Shown here in pieces: positions 1 through 6,434 of a stretch of 30,685 nt of DNA (the stretch's first letter is position 1; each line of letters begins with the position of its first letter). Made by a program: the position numbers and the translations under genes. The notes beneath the pieces were generated by a model. The model did not search any database and was not told the DNA's origin. It was given only the letters and a program-made list of their open reading frames with translations. Origin of the DNA: DAOTWP01 sp034435675 (GTDB lineage: Bacteria > Chloroflexota > Anaerolineae > Aggregatilineales > Phototrophicaceae); the NCBI GenBank assembly GCA_034435675.1, contig DAOTWP010000117.1:1-30685 (forward strand), given 5' to 3'.

Positions 1-614
1 TTTTTGTTGACCCGGAAGACGCAGTTTTCGCCACCCACCGCGCGGCATTCGGTTTCCTGGACGACAAATTCGTAGCCGTTGGTTGACCAGCGCAGTGATT
101 CCTGAATAATGCCCACCAGCGCATGACAGACGGGTTTATCCATCGTGCGCCCCCAGGCGAAGGGGCTGATTTCGACTACAAAGGCATAATGCTCCACGCC
201 GATTTCAACGCGCGTGCGCTGGTCGCTGAAATTGGTGAACACCGCCGCCAGCGCTTGCAGCCCTAACTGGATGCGATGTTCCAGCGGCAACTGCTGGAAC
301 GCGGCGTCGGAAATACCGCCCAGCGCGCCAAAGGTTTTGATGCCGCGCGCGAAGCTGGCACGCCCGATGCGCAGCGCCATGCCGCGCCCGCCCCGGGGTC
401 CGTACATCGCTTCCAATGCCTGACTGATTGCCGCAAGGGCGGCGAAATCGAACTGGCGCGCAATGTTGTCCGGTGGCGGATGGTCAATATATATCTGCAA
501 GTCCGCCAGCCCCAGCAGCGTATTCAGCCCAATTTTGCCCATGACCTCTTCGGTTGCGGAAAACAAAGCAAGCACGATGCGGTTAGGGTAATACAGCCCG
601 CTGGTTTCAAGCAC
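1..614 (-). CDS. V4R (4-vinyl reductase) domain protein, 3' end cut by the window
   Basis: An open frame of 204 codons starts at GTG 614 and runs off the left edge. It starts just after an in-frame stop, and GTG is the first usable start codon. The C-terminal half has the V4R small-molecule-binding pattern: a cysteine in 'KPVCHALVGII' (about residue 163), then 'ETECRAVGGENCVFRV' with cysteines near 190 and 198, the typical three-cysteine signature. V4R domains bind small hydrophobic ligands or metal; they occur in bacteriochlorophyll-related proteins and in many bacterial sensory proteins of unknown ligand. The residues before it look like a helical N-terminal region. The gene lies 91 nt downstream of a Roadblock/LC7 gene on the same strand, so the two are probably co-transcribed. 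The family is clear; the ligand and role are unknown. Only a few residues are likely to be missing. Confidence 0.8.
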   Translation of the reverse strand, partial: MLETSGLYYPNRIVLALFSATEEVMGKIGLNTLLGLADLQIYIDHPPPDNIARQFDFAALAAISQALEAMYGPRGGRGMALRIGRASFARGIKTFGALGGISDAAFQQLPLEHRIQLGLQALAAVFTNFSDQRTRVEIGVEHYAFVVEISPFAWGRTMDKPVCHALVGIIQESLRWSTNGYEFVVQETECRAVGGENCVFRVNK

Positions 615-705
615 GGTGAGGCGCTTTCATGAAGCCCATATCTGATCAAGTCAAGGTTATTTCAGGCAGCGTAGTCCCGGCGGACAGCCGGACTGGCGCT
701 CTTGG

Positions 706-1077
706 TTAGAGATACTGCGATAATGCCTGCACCGTGCGTGTCACATCGAGGAAGATCAGCCCCAGTTTGGCGTCTTTGCGCGCCAGCACCGTCAGCACCG
801 CTTCTTCCCCTACGGCGGTCAGAATCACATAGCCGCTTTCGCCCTTGACCATGACCTGTTCCAGTTCGCCGCGTCCCAGTTCGGACGAGATGCGCTCACC
901 CAGCGAGAGCATGGCGGCGGACATAGCACTCACGCGATCTTCTTCAATGTCGGCAGGCAGCGAAGACGCCATGCTCAAGCCGTCCACACTGACAACGGCG
1001 GCTGCTTCGACATCGCCGGAGCTTGCCTGCAAATCGCGCAAACGATTATTCAGTTCTTCTGTACGTGATCTAGCCAC
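706..1077 (-). CDS. Roadblock/LC7 domain protein (MglB-like)
   Basis: A 123-residue protein with the Roadblock/LC7 fold pattern: an N-terminal helix ('TEELNNRLRDLQ'), a strand pair 'VEAAAVVSVDGLSMASSLP', a helix 'SAMSAAMLSLGERISSEL', then 'EQVMVKGESGYVILTAVG' and 'AVLTVLARKDAKLGLIFLD'. This is the full length expected for single-domain LC7 proteins, which act as regulators or GAP-like partners of small Ras-like GTPases (MglA/MglB, gliding and polarity systems). I chose GTG 1077 because the protein then starts at the fold and has AGGG just upstream. An ATG at 1152 would add 25 residues that do not look like the family and would leave almost no leader after the promoter at 1171-1199. No GTPase is visible; one could lie left of the window. 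The V4R gene follows. Confidence 0.88.
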   Translation of the reverse strand: MARSRTEELNNRLRDLQASSGDVEAAAVVSVDGLSMASSLPADIEEDRVSAMSAAMLSLGERISSELGRGELEQVMVKGESGYVILTAVGEEAVLTVLARKDAKLGLIFLDVTRTVQALSQYL

Positions 1078-1170
1078 GAGACCCTGCACCCTTTCTAACG
1101 AAAACTCCGGGAATGATGATGCCTGGTGATGCTCGGTGACGCTGCGGCACATGCCGGATGCGTTGAATCA

Positions 1171-1199
1171 AGTATAGTGGCTCTACCATGCTGCTGCAA
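1171..1199 (-). promoter_or_regulatory. Sigma70-type promoter of the LC7-V4R pair
   Basis: On the minus strand, TTGCAG (1194-1199) and TATACT (1171-1176) are separated by exactly 17 nt. Transcription would begin near 1163, giving a leader of about 85 nt before GTG 1077. Confidence 0.55.
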
Positions 1200-1244
1200 G
1201 CATTGAGCATTGAGCTTTTTGGAGCGCGTAACAATGCACTACCC

Positions 1245-2399
1245 CTAGCCCCCCGCCAGCCGTGCCCCCAGCAGCAGGCAGTAGCCCAACCGCTGCGCCG
1301 CGCGTTCCAGCAGGTCGCCCGCCTGCGCCAGCGCCTGTTCCAGCGGCATCGGCGCGGTCACCAGCGGCAGCGCCGCCGCAATGCCCGCCGCGTGCAGCAG
1401 CCCATCGTCCGCCCGCAGCCCGCCCACCAGCGCCACCGTGGGCACGCCCGCCGCTGCCGCCCGCCGCGCCAGCCCGATGGGTCCCTTGCCGCCCAGCGTC
1501 TGCGTGTCAATCTGCCCTTCGCCGGTGATGACCAGCGCCGCGTCCTTCAGGTGCTGCTCAAAATCGTGGTAATCCAGAATCAGGTCCACGCCGGAGCGCA
1601 CCTGCGCGCCGAGGAACGCCATCAGCCCGGCAGCAAACGCGCCTGCCGCGCCCCCGCCGACCACGTCGCGCACATCTGCGCCTAGCTGCTCATGGATGCA
1701 CCTGAACCAGTGTGCCAGCCCGCGCTCCAACTGCTCGACCTCCGCCGCGCCTGCGCCTTTCTGCGGGGCGAAAACCCGCGCCGCGCCCTGTGCCCCCAGC
1801 GCCGGGTTCTCCACATCAGACGCGATAATCACTTCCGTTTCGCGCCAGCGCAGGTCTAAGCCGCTGGTGTCAATCGTCGCCAGCCGTTCCAGCGCCCCGC
1901 CGCCCGGTGGCAGTTCACGCCCGTCGCCGTCCAGCAGGCGCACACCCAACGCCTGTACACAGCCTGCGCCGCCGTCGCTGGTCGCGCTGCCACCCAGCCC
2001 GACAATGATCCGCCGTGCCCCGCCTGCCAGCGCCGCCCGCAGCAGCAGCCCGGTGCCATAAGTCGAGGCACGCAGCGCGGACTGCGGCGTAACCTCGTCG
2101 CGTGCCAGCAGCGCCAGCCCGGACGCCAGCGCCATCTCAATCACTGCCGCCGCGCCATCCACCAGCAGCCCGTAATCGGCGTCCAGCGGGCGTCCCAGCG
2201 CGTCCACTGTTGCCACGCGCAGCCGCTGTCCCCCGGTGTGCAGGAACGCCGCCAGCGTGCCGTCGCCGCCGTCTGCCAGCGGGATGGTTTGCAGCTCGGC
2301 AGCGGGCAGGGCACGGCGCAGTCCTGCGCTGATATGCCGCGCGGCGTCTTCGGCAGATAGGCTGCCCTTAAAGCTGTTCGGCGCGATCAGAATTTTCAT
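1245..2399 (-). CDS. Glycerate kinase (GarK/GlxK family)
   Basis: A 384-residue protein of the type I glycerate kinase family, near its usual length of about 380. It phosphorylates D-glycerate, usually to 2-phosphoglycerate in this family, feeding lower glycolysis. Visible family signatures are the N-terminus 'MKILIAPNSFKGSLSA', 'LADGGDGT', 'VGLGGSATSDGGAG' and 'VITGEGQIDTQTLGGKGP'. The start at 2399 is fixed by the conserved MKILIAPNS beginning; the open frame extends 58 codons further upstream but that part is not family-like. It is divergent from the membrane protein gene at 2675. The 2-phosphoglycerate it makes is also the substrate of the gpmI product encoded 8 kb away, but no operon link is seen. 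Confidence 0.92.
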   Translation of the reverse strand: MKILIAPNSFKGSLSAEDAARHISAGLRRALPAAELQTIPLADGGDGTLAAFLHTGGQRLRVATVDALGRPLDADYGLLVDGAAAVIEMALASGLALLARDEVTPQSALRASTYGTGLLLRAALAGGARRIIVGLGGSATSDGGAGCVQALGVRLLDGDGRELPPGGGALERLATIDTSGLDLRWRETEVIIASDVENPALGAQGAARVFAPQKGAGAAEVEQLERGLAHWFRCIHEQLGADVRDVVGGGAAGAFAAGLMAFLGAQVRSGVDLILDYHDFEQHLKDAALVITGEGQIDTQTLGGKGPIGLARRAAAAGVPTVALVGGLRADDGLLHAAGIAAALPLVTAPMPLEQALAQAGDLLERAAQRLGYCLLLGARLAGG

Positions 2400-2674
2400 G
2401 GCGTGAATCAGACTTTCATTTTCCACGTGCCAGCAAATGTTTCCGGATTGTGGCACGGCAGCGCGATTTGTCCAAACCGAAATTCCGACCGGATTGGCGC
2501 AATGCCGCCAATGCCTGGAGATTATTTGCGCGAATCGGCAGCAGATAAACGTGACGGATAACACTGCCTGCAACCCGCCTTTGTTTTGATAATGGGGTGC
2601 AATCTCTTCTGCCTGAAGTGGTGCGGGGCTGGGCAGAACCGATCACGTTTTCTGGTTTTGAGGATTTGAGTCGC

Positions 2675-3388
2675 ATGGAACTGGATCAACTACTTTACAG
2701 CGTTTATTCAATCGCCTTTATCGTGCTGGCGGGCTGGTCGCTGCGGCTGTGGCTGCGGTCACACAGTGTGGGCACGCTGATGGTCTTTGTCGTCATGCTG
2801 GCGATGATCTACGAAAACGGCATTCTGGCGCTCGGTGTGTTCATCGGGCACGGTTCGCTGCTCGAGGCGCTCTCGTGGGCGCGGTTTGTCGGTTATGCCG
2901 TCTTCCCACCACTGCTGGTGATCAGCGGAGTGGAACTGGCATTTCGTGCCGGGGTAGACTGGGCGCAGCGCAAAGAGGTGCGCCGGGGCGCGTGGCTGCT
3001 GGCGCTGGCGCTGGCGGCGTTCGCCCTGTTTGTCGAGGTCATCGGGCGCGAGCTTGAACCGCGCGTGCTGAACGGTGTTGTGCGCTATATGTGGGTGTCC
3101 AAAGGCGTGCCGCCGCTGGCAGTGATTCTGATGAACGTCGTGCTGGTCGGTTGTGGCTTCTTTATCTGGCGCAGGACGCACAACGCAATTCTGCTGGCGG
3201 GCGCGGCGCTGCTGTTCGTTGGGGATGGGCTGGCAGCCGGCAAGTATGTGCTTGGCTCCGGTATCGAACTGACATTCATGGTCTTCTTGCTGGCGGCAGA
3301 AATCTGGATTCTGCACTATGTTCCGCAGCCGCGCGCAGCAGCAGAACCACCCGCACGCCCGTTCGCGCAAGGGGCATCAGGGGATTAA
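2675..3388 (+). CDS. Multi-pass membrane protein of unknown function
   Basis: A 237-residue protein made almost entirely of hydrophobic segments. About seven can be picked out, for example 'IAFIVLAGWSLRLWL', 'TLMVFVVMLAMIYENGILAL', 'FPPLLVISGVELAF', 'AWLLALALAAFALFVEVIG', 'AVILMNVVLVGCGFFIW', 'AILLAGAALLFVGDGL' and 'LTFMVFLLAAEIWIL'. ATG 2675 is chosen because GAGGA lies ten bases upstream at 2660-2664; an in-frame ATG at 2597 lacks this. I do not recognise the family and see no catalytic motif. A strong hairpin follows the stop codon. Confidence 0.75.
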   Translation: MELDQLLYSVYSIAFIVLAGWSLRLWLRSHSVGTLMVFVVMLAMIYENGILALGVFIGHGSLLEALSWARFVGYAVFPPLLVISGVELAFRAGVDWAQRKEVRRGAWLLALALAAFALFVEVIGRELEPRVLNGVVRYMWVSKGVPPLAVILMNVVLVGCGFFIWRRTHNAILLAGAALLFVGDGLAAGKYVLGSGIELTFMVFLLAAEIWILHYVPQPRAAAEPPARPFAQGASGD

Positions 3389-3416
3389 CGCAGCAGCGGC
3401 AGAGCAAAGACAACGG

Positions 3417-3442
3417 CTGGCACCGTTTTCAAGCGGTGCCAG
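3417..3442 (+). terminator. Terminator-like hairpin between convergent genes
   Basis: CTGGCACCG (3417-3425) and CGGTGCCAG (3434-3442) form a perfect 9-bp stem with an 8-nt loop. It sits between the stops of two convergent genes (3388 and 3554), so it may stop transcription from both sides. It lacks a good T-run on either side, so it is not a textbook intrinsic terminator. Confidence 0.45.
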
Positions 3443-3553
3443 TGTGAAACGCTTTTAGCGGAAACAGGCTCTGCGGTACTTCAGTTCAATAGTGGATGTG
3501 CTGTTTACCCGCAATCAGGATGCTGATGAAGCTCTTATAGTTCAATTGCTGTG

Positions 3554-4852
3554 TTACCCCAGATACAGCACTCTGGAGGGTTGTTTGGGAAACAGCCGAT
3601 TCAAAAGTGTATACGTTCTGTCATCCAGCACAACGTCAGGATCGGCGTAAAGCAGCTCATCCAGCGAACGGTAGCCCAGCAACAGCTTGAGGAACGTCGG
3701 CTGCGGCAGTTGGGCGCTGTACTCCGTTTCCTGCGGTTCCCCCGCAGCGCGGTCAACCGCCACCAGCAGCCCATTATCAAAGCGCAGTCGCAAGGCGTGC
3801 GTGTAGAAGTCGAGCAGCAGTGTCATTGAGGTTGTCCCTCCTGAGCCGGTAAGGCGGCGCGCCCAGACGGCGGATGCCTGTTGCAGAAAGGCTGCCAGAT
3901 CGTTGCAGCGGATGTACCAGCTTGTCGGGTGTTTTGCCTGCACCAGAAACGGTGCCAGTGCGCGGTAAACAGGATGCGTCCGCCCGATAGACAGCTTGAT
4001 TGTTTCAAGCTCAGGCGCTTCGCCACCTGCGATCTGTGCATGCTGCCGCAGCAGCGCGGTGCACATGGCGTGAAAAGCCCTGGGCAGGCTGGCATGCGGC
4101 GCAATGCCAAGCTCGTTGATGAAAAACGCACCATAATCATCGCCTTCATCGCCCCACGTCTTATAATAGCCAACCAGCTCATCCTGCTGATCAACGATGC
4201 TGTAATGGCGCATCTTGATGTCTGAACCGGCGCTGTGCCCGGTCAGGTCGTACTGCCAGCGCACCGCGTCCATCGCGGTTGTCAGCAGAAACCCGCGCCG
4301 CTGCTGTTCGTAGATGCTGAGTGCCTGCGCGATGTCGCCTGTGGTCATGCGCCGCACACGGTAAGGCGTCGCAAGATCGGCAGTGGCGCGATATGCCGCG
4401 AGATCGAAATCGCGTTCATCATCGCGTTCCAGCGCATACTCATAACCAACGCGCCGGTAGAAGTGTGGAATGCCCGCTACGGCTTGCAGCGTTTCCCCCT
4501 GTGCCTGACTGTGGGCGTGCAGGGCTTGCAGTACGGCAGTCATCAAGCCCTGATGGCGGTAATCGTCGTGCGTTGCCACAAATTCTGGCGTTCCCACGCT
4601 GATGCTGAGATCATCAAACCACCAGCGATGACGGATCAACCCGGCTGCCGCGACAATCTGGCTGCCCTGTGCCGGGTCGGTCACAATGACAAAATCGGAA
4701 GGACTCGTGGTGGGATGACGACCAGAGCAAAGATCAGCAGCGTTGATGCCGAGCGAGTCCTGCAACCAGGTGCTCACGAACGCAGCAACGGCTTCGCGGT
4801 CATCCAGCGCCGCGTGACGCAAAAGCAGCCCATTGGGTAGGCAAGTAGACAT
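3554..4852 (-). CDS. GNAT-family N-acetyltransferase, Eis-like
   Basis: A 432-residue protein with an N-terminal GNAT domain ('LLRHAALDDREAVAAF' at about 10-25, and the acetyl-CoA-binding turn 'RHQGLM' at about 99-104, followed by the helix 'AVLQALHAHSQ' and 'FYRRVGYEYA'). A central second domain and a C-terminal SCP2-like part ('LRLRFDNGLLVAVDRAAG', 'FLKLLLGYRSLDELL') follow. Length and order match Eis-type acetyltransferases, which acetylate amines on small molecules such as aminoglycosides or on proteins; the substrate cannot be read here. ATG 4852 has AAAGGTG about eight bases upstream; the open frame continues 18 codons further. It is preceded by a promoter and a small ORF at 4956-5021. 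Confidence 0.82.
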   Translation of the reverse strand: MSTCLPNGLLLRHAALDDREAVAAFVSTWLQDSLGINAADLCSGRHPTTSPSDFVIVTDPAQGSQIVAAAGLIRHRWWFDDLSISVGTPEFVATHDDYRHQGLMTAVLQALHAHSQAQGETLQAVAGIPHFYRRVGYEYALERDDERDFDLAAYRATADLATPYRVRRMTTGDIAQALSIYEQQRRGFLLTTAMDAVRWQYDLTGHSAGSDIKMRHYSIVDQQDELVGYYKTWGDEGDDYGAFFINELGIAPHASLPRAFHAMCTALLRQHAQIAGGEAPELETIKLSIGRTHPVYRALAPFLVQAKHPTSWYIRCNDLAAFLQQASAVWARRLTGSGGTTSMTLLLDFYTHALRLRFDNGLLVAVDRAAGEPQETEYSAQLPQPTFLKLLLGYRSLDELLYADPDVVLDDRTYTLLNRLFPKQPSRVLYLG

Positions 4853-4955
4853 GTTGAACACACCTTTGGATTGGAAATCGAAAATGATCGTCTGGGGAAC
4901 CTGCACGACGCGCCAAAGGGGTGCTGCAATTCAGCGAGGCAACAAATGCTTGTGT

Positions 4956-5021
4956 TTAGCCGGCTGTCCCTGCGCAGAATCGGCAAGTTCCAAATGCGGG
5001 ACGGTAGGTGTAAGTACTCAT
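4956..5021 (-). CDS. Candidate 21-residue leader ORF before the acetyltransferase
   Basis: A short frame starts at ATG 5021 directly after a very strong ribosome binding site, AAGGAGGG (5025-5032). It encodes MSTYTYRPAFGTCRFCAGTAG and stops with TAA at 4956-4958. It lies about 30 nt after the predicted transcription start of the promoter at 5058-5087 and 103 nt before the acetyltransferase ATG. A CxxC pair (CRFC) is present. It could be a regulatory leader peptide, a small protein, or the relic of an older start. Ribosome binding site strength and promoter position support translation; nothing shows a function. Confidence 0.45.
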   Translation of the reverse strand: MSTYTYRPAFGTCRFCAGTAG

Positions 5022-5057
5022 AAACCCTCCTTGATACAGCTTGCCGACAATACGCAG

Positions 5058-5087
5058 ATGATAGCATAATCCCGGCTGCTCCGGCAA
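5058..5087 (-). promoter_or_regulatory. Promoter of the leader ORF and acetyltransferase
   Basis: On the minus strand, TTGCCG (5082-5087) and TATCAT (5058-5063) lie 18 nt apart. The expected start near 5050 is just ahead of the AAGGAGGG site. A short AT-rich palindrome, AAAACACGTTTT (5101-5112), sits about 15 bp upstream of the -35 and could be a regulator site. Confidence 0.5.
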
Positions 5088-5157
5088 CGCGCCGGGGCTA
5101 AAAACACGTTTTGCCCTGCCTGACCAACGTTACCAGTGCAGCGTTACATGCGCAGAG

Positions 5158-5197
5158 AATCAAAAACCGGGGCGCTTGGTTCCATCAGCCCCGGTTT
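5158..5197 (-). terminator. Intrinsic terminator of the Cys-rich small gene
   Basis: Read on the minus strand, AAACCGGGGC (5188-5197) pairs perfectly with GCCCCGGTTT (5164-5173) around a 14-nt loop, and the second arm runs into a T-tract (TTTTTGATT). It lies 42 nt after the stop of the gene at 5239, the right distance for a Rho-independent terminator. Confidence 0.8.
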
Positions 5198-5238
5198 CTA
5201 TGCAAAACTGCCGTGTTTGTTGCAGCCTCGGCATAGGC

Positions 5239-5520
5239 TTATGCAGTCTCGCTGCGATTGCGGTACATCGGAATGGCGAAATCCACAAACTTCGCCCAGC
5301 CTTCGCCTGCCAGTAAACGGCGCTGCGCCTCATCCAGCGTCAGCACAACATCATGGTCCCCGGTATGCAGTTCAATCGTCAGCAGATCGCTGTTGTCGTC
5401 CTCGACAATTTCAAAACAGCGCCGTTCATAACCCATCGGGTACTTCAGGAATTGTCCGAGGCAGCGTTCGCAGAATGCGAGGTGTGCCGGGCAAACGTTG
5501 CGGTTAATCCTGACGTGCAT
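5239..5520 (-). CDS. Small cysteine-rich protein, function unknown
   Basis: A 93-residue soluble protein. The N-terminal third has 'NVCPAHLAFCERCLGQF' and then 'YERRCFE', that is C-x6-C-x2-C with a later Cys and a nearby His, which suggests a metal-binding or zinc-finger-like knuckle. The rest is acidic and ends with 'GWAKFVDFAIPMYRN'. I do not recognise a named family. The gene is a separate unit: it has its own terminator at 5158-5197 and a strong GAGGGGG ribosome binding site five bases before ATG 5520. That site is predicted to be paired in the leader RNA (see 5526-5580). The 122-nt gap to the upstream gene on the same strand makes either an own promoter or read-through possible. Confidence 0.75.
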   Translation of the reverse strand: MHVRINRNVCPAHLAFCERCLGQFLKYPMGYERRCFEIVEDDNSDLLTIELHTGDHDVVLTLDEAQRRLLAGEGWAKFVDFAIPMYRNRSETA

Positions 5521-5525
5521 TTTAG

Positions 5526-5580
5526 CCCCCTCGGTAACTCACGATCGTTGCCCTCAGTTTGCGCGTGATTCCTGAGGGGG
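5526..5580 (-). promoter_or_regulatory. Candidate two-state RNA leader hiding a ribosome binding site
   Basis: On the minus-strand RNA, the ribosome binding site GAGGGGG (5532 to 5526) is perfectly complementary to CCCCCTC (5580 to 5574). A second helix TCACG/CGTGA (5568-5564 with 5543-5539) extends this to a long imperfect hairpin. The same upstream strand can instead pair as CCCTCAG (5578-5572) with CTGAGGG (5557-5551), which would free the ribosome site. The two helices exclude each other. This is a structural prediction by eye; it needs a transcript that starts upstream of 5580. Confidence 0.4.
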
Positions 5581-5642
5581 GGTAGTGGCATTTATCATTA
5601 AATCCAGGTTAAATTGGTCGCCATTCCAGCGGCAAAGGACGA

Positions 5643-6356
5643 TCACTCGTCGTCTTCGGGCAGTTCGAACAGGCGCATATCCGGCTCGTTGCGCTGTACA
5701 GGCATCTGCCGGGTGGCGCGCGCTGCCGGGAGGCTGCCCGCTGTACTGCCAGGAGCCGGCGCATTCTGCGGCGCATACAGCGCTGGATCGTAATAGCGGG
5801 GGGCAGCCGCTGCGGGACGGCGGCGCATCAGCAGCAAATACAGGAACAGCCCAATCAGCAGCGTTACCGCCATTGCCAGCAGCGCGCCCCCAGCAGCAAA
5901 CAACAGGCGTATGCCCTGTGCCTGATTGCTGGACAGCACACCTTCTGCGGGCGCTGCCGGCTCCACTGCCAGCCGCCGCGCGCCAAAATCTGCCCGCACC
6001 GTGCCTGTGGTGCTGACTGTGGCGCTCACCTCTGCCAGCGTCGTCAGGCGGTAATCGGCGCTGGTCACACGCAGGGTATAGACCCCGGCTTCGGGGATGG
6101 CAAAACAAATAATGCCCTCGGTGCTGCGCGGCGAATTATCCAGCAGGGCGCTGGCAACAATAATCCCATCCACGTTGAGCAGTGTCGCGCTAATCCCGCC
6201 GGTCAGCGGCGGCTCGTTGGCATCCTGAAAGCCGTCTGCATTGCGATCTTCAAATGCCAGCAGGCAAAACTGCCCGACAGACTGCGCCGCGCTGCCGGTG
6301 TAAAGCGACTGAATGACCAATGCTGTTGTAATAATCGCAATCAGTGCCCTGCGCAT
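5643..6356 (-). CDS. Exported one-TM protein with SdrD_B-like module
   Basis: A 237-residue protein. It has a signal peptide (residues 1-24, 'MRRALIAIITTALVIQSL', cleavage likely at SAA-QS), then a beta-sandwich module with the calcium-loop pattern 'FEDRNADGFQDANEPPLTGG' (about 35-54) and a matching Cys pair (FCLLAF and IICFAIPE). A TM segment near 145-172 ends in MRRR, and a Pro/Ala-rich cytosolic tail finishes with 'LFELPEDDE'. The module resembles SdrD_B/CNA-B-like repeats of surface adhesins and is also present in the next gene upstream. ATG 6356 has AAAGGGA about nine bases upstream. It is 78 nt from its larger neighbour on the same strand, so probably the same operon. Surface display is inferred from topology. 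Confidence 0.78.
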   Translation of the reverse strand: MRRALIAIITTALVIQSLYTGSAAQSVGQFCLLAFEDRNADGFQDANEPPLTGGISATLLNVDGIIVASALLDNSPRSTEGIICFAIPEAGVYTLRVTSADYRLTTLAEVSATVSTTGTVRADFGARRLAVEPAAPAEGVLSSNQAQGIRLLFAAGGALLAMAVTLLIGLFLYLLLMRRRPAAAAPRYYDPALYAPQNAPAPGSTAGSLPAARATRQMPVQRNEPDMRLFELPEDDE

Positions 6357-6434
6357 ACTCTGTTTCCCTTTAATGCACGCTGTTAAAGCACGCTGCCTCA
6401 ATCACCATCGCGCGTCTGCTCTCAGCGCTGTTTG

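Noticed and set aside
1198..1214. GCATTGA doublet next to the LC7 promoter -35
   Set aside because: Very short tandem copy with no palindrome or conservation evidence.
2416..2676. 86-codon minus-strand frame in the divergent gap
   Set aside because: Its start lies exactly at the plus-strand gene start, it has no ribosome site, and it looks like translated promoter DNA.
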